From Planctomycetaceae bacterium (GTDB lineage: Bacteria; Planctomycetota; Planctomycetia; Planctomycetales; Planctomycetaceae): 24,106 bases of DNA. Below are positions 1 to 8,933 of the stretch, piece by piece. Position 1 is the stretch's first letter. Every line of letters starts with the position of its first letter. Both the position numbers and the translations under genes were made by a program. Below the pieces are notes generated by a model that was given only the letters and a program-made list of their open reading frames with translations, was not told where the DNA came from and ran no database searches. The stretch lies in contig JALQWE010000004.1 of NCBI GenBank assembly GCA_023258825.1, positions 1 through 24,106 of the forward strand, in the 5' to 3' direction.

Positions 1-173
1 CGACCTGTGTCGATTACTCCGGCACGACAGGCACTCTGGCCCCCCCGAAAGCTCCTGCCGCTTCCTGTGGAATGGATCCGGATTCTGGGTCGATTCAGAG
101 CCCGTTTGCTGCTATCGTCACCTTGCTGCCACTCGACGGCAGAACCTCTCACGCTATTTCGGGTCTCAAGATC

Positions 174-1148
174 ATGGCAAAATGTCTGGTAACGGGCGGA
201 TCAGGCTTCATCGGCAGTCATCTCACCGAACTGCTGCTGCTCCAGGGACACTCCGTGGTCGTGCTTGACAACCTGTCCACGGGCCGTGCCGCGAATCTCG
301 CTGCTGTCCGCGACAACCCACGACTGGACCTCCGAAATGCCTCCATCACCGACCCGCTGGCCCTCGCAGAAGTCGTGCATGGCGTGGATATGATTTTTCA
401 CCTCGCGGCCGCCGTCGGAGTGAAACTGGTGGCCGATGACCCGGTGCGCACAATCGAAACAAACATCTATCCCACAGAACAACTGCTGCGGCTGGCAGTC
501 CAGGGACAGGTTCAGAAGTTTTTTCTCGCCTCAACCAGCGAAGTTTATGGCAAGAATCCCAGGGAACGCTGGACTGAGGAAGACGATCTGCACCTCGGCC
601 CAACCACCCGCCCACGCTGGGCCTACGGCTGCTCCAAAGCCATCGATGAGTTCCTTGCACTGGGCTATCACCAGAAATACGGTCTTGGCGTGACCATCGG
701 GCGTTTCTTCAATGTCGTTGGCCCCCGTCAGGTCGGCAACTATGGCATGGTTGTCCCCCGCTTCGTTGAAGCCGCTCTGCGAGGTGGTCCCGTTGTCGTC
801 TATGACGATGGATCGCAGGTGCGTTGTTTCGCACATGTCGCCGAAATCGTGAAGTGTGTCCTCGACCTGACTCTCAGCGACAAATCCGCCGGACGCGTGT
901 TCAACATTGGAAGCGACCAACCCGTCTCCATCCTGCAACTTGCAGAAACCGTCATCGCCAAAACGCAGTCCAGCGCGAAAATTGAATTCCTGCCCTACAA
1001 CAAAGCCTACAGCGACGATTTTGAAGATGTGCAGCGACGCGTTCCCTGCGTCGATCTCCTCCAGCAAACCATTGGTCGCAAACCCTCGCTGACCCTGAGC
1101 CAGATTCTTGATGATGTCATCGCGTGGAAACGCTCACAGAACTCCTGA
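174..1148 (+). CDS. NAD-dependent sugar-nucleotide epimerase/dehydratase (extended SDR)
   Basis: The product (324 residues) is an extended short-chain dehydrogenase/reductase that likely interconverts or decarboxylates a nucleotide-diphosphate sugar in the cytoplasm for surface polysaccharide synthesis. The Rossmann motif TGGSGFIG is at residues 7-14. The catalytic set is visible as STSEVYG near 120-126 and YGCSK at 151-155 (Tyr151, Lys155). The family also shows RFFNVVGPRQ and the C-terminal VFNIGSDQPVSI segments. I chose the ATG at 174 because it places the Rossmann glycines at the usual distance. The frame stays open upstream to the window edge, and an ATG at 72 would add 34 residues with no SDR character. 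No strong ribosome site is visible. The gene is convergent with murF, 69 bases apart. The exact substrate (UDP-glucose 4-epimerase, UDP-glucuronate decarboxylase or relative) cannot be decided from the sequence. Confidence 0.9.
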   Translation: MAKCLVTGGSGFIGSHLTELLLLQGHSVVVLDNLSTGRAANLAAVRDNPRLDLRNASITDPLALAEVVHGVDMIFHLAAAVGVKLVADDPVRTIETNIYPTEQLLRLAVQGQVQKFFLASTSEVYGKNPRERWTEEDDLHLGPTTRPRWAYGCSKAIDEFLALGYHQKYGLGVTIGRFFNVVGPRQVGNYGMVVPRFVEAALRGGPVVVYDDGSQVRCFAHVAEIVKCVLDLTLSDKSAGRVFNIGSDQPVSILQLAETVIAKTQSSAKIEFLPYNKAYSDDFEDVQRRVPCVDLLQQTIGRKPSLTLSQILDDVIAWKRSQNS

Positions 1149-1217
1149 CATCAAATCCTGTTCAGCTAGCCCGCACCGCCAGAGACACACTTCAGTGACG
1201 TCAGGCAGTCCCGGATT

Positions 1218-2657
1218 TCAGGCCGCCCTGACCGCATTCCCGGTGGACCGCTGCAGCGCCTGAATCAGCTGCTCCATCTGCATGGCCCGCGATCCCTTGA
1301 GACACACCGTGTCGCCCACCTGCAGCATGTCCGGAAGGATCGCTGCAAGTTCCTCCAGCCGCTCACACGCAAGCATTCGCTGACCCGAAAATCCGCTCCG
1401 CATCGCGGCTTCCACACAAATCTTCGCAAAGCGGCCCACAAAGCAGGCCAGATCAATCCGCGAATGTGCCAGCATCGCAGCGATGTCCCGATGATAATCC
1501 GCTTCGCGTTCCCCCAGCTCCAGCATCTCACCCAGAACGATCACACGCCGACCACCAGACCAGTCCGCCATGGCTTCGATACAGGCTCGCACGCTCGCCG
1601 GACTCGAATTGTAGGTTTCATCAATGACCGTCCAGGGCTCACGCAGGACCACAGCCCCCCGTCCGGCTTCCGGTCGAAAAGCAGCAAGCCCCGCAGAAAT
1701 CTGACGCGACGTCAGCCCCAGTGACCGCGCAACCATCACTGCAGCCGCAGCACTGTGCATCAGATGGCGACCACCCTCGAACCAGTAGCGATCCCGCCCC
1801 AGCCGGAAGGAACACCTCCCCGCCGAACACTCCTCAGACTGAAACCGACGTGGTATGTCTGCTCCGGTCCCGAAGAAAACCACAGGCGCCGCCGCCGACT
1901 GCGACATCGTCCGCACCAGCTCGTCATCGCCATTCAGAAACACCATGCCCTGCGCCGGAATACTGCTGACCAACTCCTGCTTCGTGTCCCGAACCGCCTG
2001 CAGATCTCCAAAGCTCTGCAAATGACACGGCGCAACACGTGTCACCACCCCCATCCCCGGATTGGCCAGTTCACACAGAAACTGAATGTCGCCCCGCCGA
2101 GTCGCGCCCATTTCCAGAACCGCAACTTCATCGCCCGCACCCAACTCCAGCATGGACAGAGGAACCCCCAGCTCATTGTTGAAATTCCTGGGGCTCTGAA
2201 TCCCACGCAACTCCGATGTCAGCACGTGATGCAGCATCTGCCGAGTCGTCGTTTTGCCGACACTGCCAGTGATCCCAATCACCATCGCCCGAGATTGCCG
2301 TCGATTCCAGCGGGCCAGCGTCTGAAGCGCTGCAATCGGTTCCGATACCAGCAGAACAGGGCAGTGTCTTTCCGCAGAACCGCCGCCGCTGAAATCCTGT
2401 TCCGCGCTAACTTCCCCGGACAACGCAGCATTGCTCACAATGCAGGCTGCTCCCGCTGCTTTCGCCTGAGCAGCAAACTGCATTCCATGAGTCTTCTGGC
2501 CGGACATGGCAAAAAAAACATCGCCCGGCCGCACCGTTCGTGAATCAATCGAGACCCCGGTGACTTCCGACAGGGCTCCCGCCCCAGGGCAACCACTCCC
2601 TCCCAGAATCTCCTGAAGTTGACCGACCGTACAGGGAAACATGACTTCGGCATCCAT
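1218..2657 (-). CDS. murF: UDP-N-acetylmuramoyl-tripeptide--D-alanyl-D-alanine ligase MurF
   Basis: This cytoplasmic ATP-dependent ligase adds D-Ala-D-Ala to the UDP-MurNAc-tripeptide, the last soluble step of the peptidoglycan stem peptide. The N-terminal Mur domain shows SIDSRTVRPGDVFFA (about 36-50). The ATP-binding loop GITGSVGKTT is at 128-137. FNNELGVPLSMLELG and VLEMGATRRGDI follow, which are typical of MurF rather than other Mur ligases, and YNSSPASV lies in the C-terminal domain. The start at 2657 gives 479 residues, near the usual family size; the ATG at 2642 (474 residues) is equally possible and neither has a clear ribosome site. The frame stays open back into murE, but that extension is Arg/Gly-rich and not Mur-like. 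murE lies upstream on the same strand, separated by 274 bases, a longer gap than usual for this pair. Confidence 0.93.
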   Translation of the reverse strand: MDAEVMFPCTVGQLQEILGGSGCPGAGALSEVTGVSIDSRTVRPGDVFFAMSGQKTHGMQFAAQAKAAGAACIVSNAALSGEVSAEQDFSGGGSAERHCPVLLVSEPIAALQTLARWNRRQSRAMVIGITGSVGKTTTRQMLHHVLTSELRGIQSPRNFNNELGVPLSMLELGAGDEVAVLEMGATRRGDIQFLCELANPGMGVVTRVAPCHLQSFGDLQAVRDTKQELVSSIPAQGMVFLNGDDELVRTMSQSAAAPVVFFGTGADIPRRFQSEECSAGRCSFRLGRDRYWFEGGRHLMHSAAAAVMVARSLGLTSRQISAGLAAFRPEAGRGAVVLREPWTVIDETYNSSPASVRACIEAMADWSGGRRVIVLGEMLELGEREADYHRDIAAMLAHSRIDLACFVGRFAKICVEAAMRSGFSGQRMLACERLEELAAILPDMLQVGDTVCLKGSRAMQMEQLIQALQRSTGNAVRAA

Positions 2658-2931
2658 GCTGGTATGTTTCGGCTGGGAAGCGATCGAACCGCCGCCCCGA
2701 TTTGACCATCCGCCGCATCCTCTGTCAGCAGGCTGGCCCCTCGCCCGACTCCGTCGCAGTCCCGCACTTTTCATTTGCCCCGCTGGCAGAAATCCCCCCA
2801 ACGGAAGTGGCAACTCGTACGACCACAAAGTGTCAGACAACCGGAAACACAGAATACCACCTTCCCCCGTTCCACCTCTACAGCATTTTAGCCGTTCGGT
2901 GATCCGCAAACGCATCCCAACGACGCGAGGT

Positions 2932-4398
2932 TCAGGCTGAGTATCCCAGTTCCCGCAACAGACGCCTCGTGACTCTGCGATCATCAAAAGAAATCTGACG
3001 AGTACCAATGACCTGCAGAGATTCATGCCCGCGACCGGCAATCAATACGCAATCTCCGGGCTCCGCTGACGACAGCGCCGCACGAATCGCCTGCTCGCGA
3101 TCCACAATCTGCCGATAGTCGAATGCCGCCTGAAACCCACCGCAGATCTCCGTCAGAATCTCCCGCGGTGATTCCGATCGTGGATTGTCCGATGTCACAA
3201 TGGCCACGGCAGCAGACTGAGCCGCTTTGGCCATCAACGGACGCTTGTTTCGGTCCCGATCACCCCCGGCCCCGAAGACAACAATCACGCGGCCACTGGT
3301 CAGCACCCGCAGTGTCGCAATCGCATGCTGCAGTCCATCCGGTGTGTGCGCGTAGTCAATCACCACCCGAAATGACTGGCTTCCATGAATGTGCTCCATC
3401 CGCCCCGGCACATGCTCAAGTCCCTCCAGCCCACGCTGAATCACGTCCGGAGAAATTCCGAGGTAATGCGCCATGCCCGCTGCCGCAAGCACATTCAAGG
3501 CGTTGTGTCGGCCAATCAGGCAGGTGCGAAGCTCCAGACTCCGCCCCTCCACAGAAACTTCCAGCCTCTGTCCCGTCTCATCCGGCTGCAAGTGCTGAAT
3601 GCGAAGATCACTGTCCGCTGACAGGCCAAAGGTGCGAAGCGGCACATGCTGCAAATGCACCAGCGCACTGCGAACACCCGCATCGTCAATCCCCACAAGC
3701 AAGGGCACCCCGGACGCCAGCAGGTCGGCCATCCGCACCTTACTGCGCAAATACTGTTCAAAGTCACCGTGATAGTCGAAGTGATCCTGCGTAATGTTAG
3801 TCAAAGCGGCCGCAGACAATTGCAGAGCCGAACATCGCCGCTGATCCAGACCATGACTGCTGATCTCCATCACGCAATCAGTGGTCTTCAACGCCACCAT
3901 CTGTCGGAACAGAGCCGCAATGTCGAAGGGGTCCGGTGTCGTCATTCCCGCAGGATGCGTCTGCAGGCCATCACTGTACTCGATCGTTCCGATCATCCCG
4001 GTCTGCAGGCCGGCCTGCCGCAGGATAGACCGCAGCAGCCACGTAACCGTGGTCTTACCATTTGTTCCCGTAACCCCCGACACTCGCAGGTGCGCGGCCG
4101 GGTTTCCCAGACGCTGCATCCCAATCCATGCCCACGTCTGCCTGGTGTCCCGCACCACACACTGAGGGATACTCAGGTGAACAACAGGCTCTTCGACCAC
4201 CACCGCGGATGCACCAGCCGCAGCAGCCCGATCAACAAATGCATGACCGTCTGCCTGGCTCCCGCGGACCGCAACGAAAATATCGCCGCGGTGAATCCCC
4301 CGGCTGTCGTTGCTGAAATTCACCCCCGAGATGTCCCCGCACCCGATGAAACTGACGGGGCAGGGACCGGCGCGAAGACTAATGGGCTGGATCTGCAT
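2932..4398 (-). CDS. murE: UDP-N-acetylmuramoyl-L-alanyl-D-glutamate--2,6-diaminopimelate ligase MurE
   Basis: The product adds the third amino acid of the stem peptide to UDP-MurNAc-L-Ala-D-Glu in the cytoplasm. With the ATG at 4398 it has 488 residues. The N-terminal NDSRGIHRGDIFVAVRG motif lies near 30-46, the P-loop GVTGTNGKTT at 108-117, ITQDHFDYHG in the central domain, and GRGHESLQ near the C terminus. The DNPR signature that recognises meso-diaminopimelate is at about 404-407, so the third residue is predicted to be meso-DAP rather than lysine. A GTG at 4437 would add 13 residues. I prefer 4398 because the DSR motif then sits about 31 residues from the start, close to the E. coli position; the ribosome sites do not settle it. 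It precedes murF and follows bioB after a perfect hairpin. Confidence 0.94.
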   Translation of the reverse strand: MQIQPISLRAGPCPVSFIGCGDISGVNFSNDSRGIHRGDIFVAVRGSQADGHAFVDRAAAAGASAVVVEEPVVHLSIPQCVVRDTRQTWAWIGMQRLGNPAAHLRVSGVTGTNGKTTVTWLLRSILRQAGLQTGMIGTIEYSDGLQTHPAGMTTPDPFDIAALFRQMVALKTTDCVMEISSHGLDQRRCSALQLSAAALTNITQDHFDYHGDFEQYLRSKVRMADLLASGVPLLVGIDDAGVRSALVHLQHVPLRTFGLSADSDLRIQHLQPDETGQRLEVSVEGRSLELRTCLIGRHNALNVLAAAGMAHYLGISPDVIQRGLEGLEHVPGRMEHIHGSQSFRVVIDYAHTPDGLQHAIATLRVLTSGRVIVVFGAGGDRDRNKRPLMAKAAQSAAVAIVTSDNPRSESPREILTEICGGFQAAFDYRQIVDREQAIRAALSSAEPGDCVLIAGRGHESLQVIGTRQISFDDRRVTRRLLRELGYSA

Positions 4399-4477
4399 GC
4401 AATCGACCGATCTCAGGCCATCAATCGCATGGCCCACGAATGACCAACGCAGGGACAGGCTGCCAACTGACTTGCCA

Positions 4478-4508
4478 GTATCCGATGGATCAACACACCA
4501 TCGGATAC
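4478..4508 (-). other. Perfect 11-bp hairpin between bioB and murE
   Basis: GTATCCGATGG (4478-4488) is exactly complementary to CCATCGGATAC (4498-4508) around a 9-base loop. It begins 30 bases beyond the bioB stop. Neither strand has a T-run after the stem, so it does not meet the standard intrinsic terminator definition. An imperfect inverted repeat, 4460-4478, abuts it. It may protect the bioB mRNA 3' end, assist a factor-dependent terminator, or act in the murE leader. Confidence 0.6.
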
Positions 4509-4537
4509 GGCTTCAGACGACAAGCGCCACGTCAACC

Positions 4538-5632
4538 TCAACCACAACCACACTGGCCTGCCGCTTCAGAACCACAGGCTTTTGCATGCGGAATCTTCCA
4601 GAGCTCCAGCAGTTTGGCCGAATCATAATCACCCGCGGTGATCTGAAATCCAAGGTCGGCAATCATGCGAAAATCCTCTTCCGCCTTCTGTCCCGGAGTC
4701 GTCAGATAGTCGCTGACAAACATGGAATTGGCCGGATAGAGCCCCAGCGATTGCATCGAACGCAGATTGACCTCACGCCCACCGGCAATTCGCAACTCTG
4801 CCTTCGGGTTGGTCAATCGAAACATCGACAACACCTTCAGACAGTATCGAGGATTCAATTCGTGCTTCGACTGCAGAGGTGTTCCATCAATGGCATGCAG
4901 AAAGTTGATGGGAATCGACTCCACATTCAACTCGGCCAGCTTCAGTGCGACATCCGCCACGTCGCCATTCACCTCACCCATGCCCACAATCATGCCGGCA
5001 CACAACTCCAGACCAGCATCACGACAAATGCTCAATGTCTGCAGGCGATCACGAAACGTATGAGTCGTGCAGATTTCCGGATGAAAACGCTCACTGGTGT
5101 TCAGGTTATGATTGACCCGGTCAACACCCGCAGCCTTCAATTTCAATGCCTGATCCGGCTCAAGAAGTCCCAGACAGCAGCAGATGTGCAGACCATACTG
5201 CTCCTTGATCTGACGCACCACGCCCGCAACATGGTCCACTTCCCTGTTCGTGGGACCCCGCCCGCTGGCCACAATGCAATACGTCCGCGCGTTACTCTCA
5301 GCCGCCTTTCGCGCCCCGTCCATCAAACGCTCTGCACTCAACATGGCATAACGTTCAATCGGTGCATCAGAAATCTTTGATTGAGAACAGTAGTTGCAGT
5401 CTTCCGGACACAACCCACTCTTCGCATTCTTCAGGTAGTACAACTGAACCGTCTGCCCGAAATACTCGCGACGAACACGATAGGCAGCGTCCAGAATCGC
5501 CAACAACTCCTCATCCGGAGCTTCCAGAATGCGAATGGCATCCTCACGGGATAAAACCCCGCCCTGAAGCACCAGTTCCGCCATGCCATTCCACGTCAGG
5601 GCACCCGTATCCGCAGCAGTAATTACAGACAT
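4538..5632 (-). CDS. bioB: Biotin synthase BioB
   Basis: This radical S-adenosylmethionine enzyme inserts sulfur into dethiobiotin, the last step of biotin synthesis. The radical-SAM cluster motif C-x3-C-x2-C is CPEDCNYC, with Cys75, Cys79 and Cys82. The downstream hallmark segments are present: VDRVNHNLNTS, the CAGMIVGMGE region, IPINFLHAIDGTPL, and RIAGGREVNLR, which holds the arginine associated with the 2Fe-2S cluster. Length is 364 residues, slightly longer than usual, with a cysteine- and glycine-containing tail (ending QCGCG). The ATG at 5632 is the only sensible start. No other bio gene is in the window, so biotin synthesis genes are not clustered here. A 244-base spacer separates its start from the end of mnmA. 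Confidence 0.96.
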   Translation of the reverse strand: MSVITAADTGALTWNGMAELVLQGGVLSREDAIRILEAPDEELLAILDAAYRVRREYFGQTVQLYYLKNAKSGLCPEDCNYCSQSKISDAPIERYAMLSAERLMDGARKAAESNARTYCIVASGRGPTNREVDHVAGVVRQIKEQYGLHICCCLGLLEPDQALKLKAAGVDRVNHNLNTSERFHPEICTTHTFRDRLQTLSICRDAGLELCAGMIVGMGEVNGDVADVALKLAELNVESIPINFLHAIDGTPLQSKHELNPRYCLKVLSMFRLTNPKAELRIAGGREVNLRSMQSLGLYPANSMFVSDYLTTPGQKAEEDFRMIADLGFQITAGDYDSAKLLELWKIPHAKACGSEAAGQCGCG

Positions 5633-5825
5633 TCAGTTGTACTCGAACAAAAAATGAGGCCACGTCAGTGGACCACCAGAAATAACACTCGAAAGCCGCT
5701 GCACATCCCGCGGCAACAGCACTCCGCAGCACTCGCACCGGAACAAAATGAACTCAATCTCGACTGCGAGCAACCGCAATCTGCCAGATTCTAGCGACTT
5801 GGCCGCGGGGTTTCACCTCTGCCGG

Positions 5826-5866
5826 AAAACAGGACTGGCGACTCCTGAATTTCCGCCAGCCAGTCC
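5826..5866 (-). terminator. Likely intrinsic terminator of mnmA
   Basis: On the minus strand, 11 bases after the mnmA stop, GGACTGGC pairs perfectly with GCCAGTCC (plus 5859-5866 and 5832-5839) across a 19-base loop. TGTTTT follows directly. The loop is long and the T-run short, so efficiency is uncertain. Confidence 0.5.
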
Positions 5867-5876
5867 CCTCCCGCAT

Positions 5877-6992
5877 TCATGCTCGACGCTGAATCCAGCC
5901 CCCACCCAGAACGCGATCGTCCTGATAAAACACCGCCGCCTGACCCGGAGCCACCCCAAGGATCGGTGTCTCCGGAATCACCGTGACCGAATCATCCGCG
6001 TTGACCACGATCCGACACGGTTCCGATTGCTGGCGATATCGCACCTTCACCAGACAACTTAACTCGCCCTCTGGCTTCGGAGACAGCCAGTTCACCTGAT
6101 CTACCAGTATCCCCGCAACAGCCAGATCCTCACGATGCCCAAGGACAACCCGCCGCGTTTGCGGGTCGATATGCACCACAAACCGCGGCTCGCCAAAGGC
6201 CAGCCCCAGACCCTTACGCTGCCCAATCGTAAAGTGCTCGTACCCCTCGTGCTGCCCCAGAACCACTCCATTCATGTCCACAAATTCACCAGCGGTGCTC
6301 TCGTGGTTCCGGTATCGCTTCAGAAACCCGGCGTAGTCCTGATCCGGCACAAAACAAATCTCATAGCTGTCCTTCTTGCCCGCAACTCGCAGTCCCGCAT
6401 CCCGCGCCAGCTCCCGAATGTCCGGCTTTTCCCATGTCCCAATCGGCAACAAAATGTTCGGAAGCAACTCGCGGTTGATTCCAAACAGCACATACGACTG
6501 ATCCTTGTTGCTGTCACTGCCGCAATGCAGCCCCCAGTCGTCCGTGTCTGCGTGATGCTGTATGCGAGCGTAGTGGCCCGTAGCAATAAAACCAGCATCC
6601 ACCTGCTGCGCAAACTCCCAGAGCTTGCCGAATTTCAGCCACGTGTTGCACTGAACACAGGGATTCGGTGTTCGCCCGGCAAGGTACTCATCCGCAAAGT
6701 AGTCCTTAATTCGCCGAAACTCTTCCTGGAAATTCAGCGAATGGAAGGCAATGCCCAGCCGATCCGCAACACGCCGCGCATCCGCAGCATCTTCCGAACT
6801 GCAGCAACCCTGACGATTTCCAGACCCCGAAACCACCGGCAGTAAGCCCGTTGTCGGGATCGCACAGGCCGACTCGCTTTCGCCGGATCGCATGAACAGC
6901 CCCACCACCTCGTAGCCCTGCTGATGCAACAGAACCGCTGCGGCCGAACTGTCCACTCCCCCACTCATCGCCAGCACAACCCGTTCCGCCAT
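5877..6992 (-). CDS. mnmA: tRNA 2-thiouridine(34) synthase MnmA
   Basis: The enzyme adenylates and then thiolates uridine 34 in the wobble position of tRNA-Lys, -Glu and -Gln. The PP-loop ATP-binding motif SGGVDSS is at residues 10-16. The two catalytic cysteines are in NPCVQCN (Cys112) and in SYEICFVPD (Cys213). ATGHYARI and the FTIGQRKGLG segment are family hallmarks. Length (371) is normal. Residues about 36-62 carry a small insertion with GCC before the usual ADARRVADRLGI helix. The ATG at 6992 is supported by an AGGAGG ribosome site about 10 bases upstream, the best Shine-Dalgarno in this half of the window. It stands alone, with spacers of about 245 bases on each side. Confidence 0.95.
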   Translation of the reverse strand: MAERVVLAMSGGVDSSAAAVLLHQQGYEVVGLFMRSGESESACAIPTTGLLPVVSGSGNRQGCCSSEDAADARRVADRLGIAFHSLNFQEEFRRIKDYFADEYLAGRTPNPCVQCNTWLKFGKLWEFAQQVDAGFIATGHYARIQHHADTDDWGLHCGSDSNKDQSYVLFGINRELLPNILLPIGTWEKPDIRELARDAGLRVAGKKDSYEICFVPDQDYAGFLKRYRNHESTAGEFVDMNGVVLGQHEGYEHFTIGQRKGLGLAFGEPRFVVHIDPQTRRVVLGHREDLAVAGILVDQVNWLSPKPEGELSCLVKVRYRQQSEPCRIVVNADDSVTVIPETPILGVAPGQAAVFYQDDRVLGGGWIQRRA

Positions 6993-7035
6993 GCGCCGGA
7001 AACCTCCTACTCAATGTCCACCAACGTCGATCTTC

Positions 7036-7065
7036 CGGGCCCGCACCGCCGTCACTCAGGGCCCG
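7036..7065 (-). other. GC-only hairpin in the mnmA leader
   Basis: CGGGCCC (7036-7042) and GGGCCCG (7059-7065) form a 7-bp all-GC stem with a 16-base loop, 43 bases upstream of the mnmA ATG. It could be part of the 5' untranslated region or the end of the previous transcript. No T-run follows on the minus strand. Confidence 0.35.
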
Positions 7066-7238
7066 CGTTTCAACTATTCTCCGCACAGTCTATCTGATTC
7101 CGGTCGCACCCGCCACAGGCCACTTTCCGAGACACTCTGTTGTCCCGACCGAACTTCCACAGCCAGAACGCGAACAACAATGCCACACCCTGTCTCAATC
7201 CCGGGCACCCAGTCGCAGCCCAACTTACCCCGGTCAGG

Positions 7239-8933
7239 TCAACGCTTCGCTCGTTGCTGCTGGCGATAATACTTCAGGCCCGGCAGGAAAAATGTCAGCG
7301 CCGAAACGATTCCAAAAATCGTCACGCTGAAGTCCGGTATGTCCGCCGATGCCAGCGCCGCCATCACCAGAGCCGTGCAAAACAACATCGCCGCCTCAAT
7401 GTAGAATCGCCCCGACAGAATTCCGGCCTTCGCCAGAAAAACCATCCCCGTAATCACACCAAGGCATGGCGAAAACTCAAGCACAGGTCGCCCCATGATG
7501 GATTCCACGGCAAACAACATCGAAGACGCAATCATGCTCCCGGCCCAGATATGCGCAATCTGTCGCTCAACCGCCGTGATCGGTCCCGCTCGATGTCGCA
7601 GATTCCAGAAAATTGAGGCCCAAAGCCCCAGCCCGATCACCCAGAGACTGACAAAGGGCCACCGCTCATCCACACCGGATAACTGCATGGCATTCGTCAG
7701 CAGACACAACAACAACACCACCAAACTGTGCCACATCCACAGCAATCCCCAGTTCTGCAGAATGGCGGCGTGATGAGATTCCCGAAACAGACGCGTCATG
7801 ACCTGAGCCACTGTCGATGAACGCGCACTGACAGGCTCGTTGTTCAACCACGCTTTCAAATCCGCAGCCAGCGCCGTCGTCGACGGATACCGCAAATCCT
7901 GCGGCTTCTGCAGACACTTCATGACAATCATCTCAAGATCCGAATCCACCGCACGGTTGATGACCCGAATCTCAGGCGGATCCTGCTCCAGCACCATCAA
8001 CACCGTGTCCAGCGGTGAGGCCGCCTGGAAGGGTGGTCGCCCCGTCAGTGTCGCAAACAGTATGGCTCCCAGACTGTAAATGTCCGTCGCCACGTCAATC
8101 GATTCCGACTGCCCCGCAGCCTGCTCAGGAGACATCCAGGCCGGAGTCCCCAGGATCGCACCACTCTGCGTCAGCCCATGCAGTTCCCCCGTGAGCCCAC
8201 CCATCTGCCCGTCCACAGGCACACGTTTCGCCAGACCAAAATCCGTTACAAAAGGAACATCGTCGTCAGAAATCAGGATGTTCCCCGGTTTCAGGTCCCG
8301 ATGCAGCACTCCCGCCCGATGCGCCGCACCAATCGCCTCCACAACCGGAATCATCATGCGGACAGCCGCCGACGGAAGCATCGGACCAGACATCAATCGC
8401 TGAGACAGTGTGGTCCCCTTGATGTACTGCATGCTGAACCACGGCTGACCATCCAGCTCTCCCACCTCGTACACCGGTACAATGTTCGGATGCCGCAGTC
8501 GAGCGGCCGCAAGGGCCTCAGCACGAAGGCGCGCCAGATCCTGCGATGAAGCAAACGCCGCATTCGGTATCATTTTCAAGGCGACCACACGCTGCAGACT
8601 ACTCTGCCACGCCCGGTACACAACGCCCATGCCCCCGCGACCAAGCTCCTCTTCAATGCGGTATTCACCCACAAGAGTGCCAATCGCAGAACCCGTCGGC
8701 GCCGCTTCACCAGAACCCCTCGCTGTCCGGTCCGGAACCACCGATTCCAGCAGTGCCAGATCGTCTGCCATCCGCGCTGTTGCAAACAATTCCCGCAGAT
8801 CACCCTCAAGGTCCGGATGCTGGCGAATCGCCTCTTCCAGCTTCTGCTCCGGTGGCTGGTTGCGTGAGTCCTGTATCAACTGATCAAAGACCACCGCCAG
8901 ACGCTCATCCCGCTCTTCTGTCCCACTGAACAT
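7239..8933 (-). CDS. Membrane-anchored Ser/Thr protein kinase with six-helix C-terminal half
   Basis: The product is a eukaryotic-like Ser/Thr kinase. Residues 1-90 form a soluble leader of a kind common in planctomycete kinases (QLIQDS...HPDLEGDLRELFA). The kinase domain spans about 91-364: glycine loop LGRGGMG, VALKM with Lys120, catalytic HRDLKPGN (Asp213), DFGLAKR at 231-237 and GTPAWMSPE. All key residues are intact, so it should be active. After about residue 390 come roughly six hydrophobic segments, ending in a KYYRQQQRAKR basic tail. There is no PASTA, WD40 or TPR sensor, so the membrane half is the likely input or anchor. I chose the ATG at 8933; a TTG at 9005 would add 24 residues. 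The nearest neighbours are not functionally related, so the target cannot be guessed. Confidence 0.9.
   Translation of the reverse strand: MFSGTEERDERLAVVFDQLIQDSRNQPPEQKLEEAIRQHPDLEGDLRELFATARMADDLALLESVVPDRTARGSGEAAPTGSAIGTLVGEYRIEEELGRGGMGVVYRAWQSSLQRVVALKMIPNAAFASSQDLARLRAEALAAARLRHPNIVPVYEVGELDGQPWFSMQYIKGTTLSQRLMSGPMLPSAAVRMMIPVVEAIGAAHRAGVLHRDLKPGNILISDDDVPFVTDFGLAKRVPVDGQMGGLTGELHGLTQSGAILGTPAWMSPEQAAGQSESIDVATDIYSLGAILFATLTGRPPFQAASPLDTVLMVLEQDPPEIRVINRAVDSDLEMIVMKCLQKPQDLRYPSTTALAADLKAWLNNEPVSARSSTVAQVMTRLFRESHHAAILQNWGLLWMWHSLVVLLLCLLTNAMQLSGVDERWPFVSLWVIGLGLWASIFWNLRHRAGPITAVERQIAHIWAGSMIASSMLFAVESIMGRPVLEFSPCLGVITGMVFLAKAGILSGRFYIEAAMLFCTALVMAALASADIPDFSVTIFGIVSALTFFLPGLKYYRQQQRAKR

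Noticed and set aside
7..192. Plus-strand 61-codon frame at the left edge
   Set aside because: It overlaps the epimerase start, is arginine-rich, and all three frames are open in this short stretch, so openness carries no weight. It could be the tail of a truncated gene but nothing supports that.
1149..1217. Terminator search in the convergent epimerase-murF junction
   Set aside because: No stem with a T-run was found in the 69 bases.
2658..3041. Upstream in-frame extension of murF (128 codons)
   Set aside because: It overlaps murE, is Arg/Gly/Ser-rich and has no Mur-ligase similarity; murF begins at 2657 or 2642.
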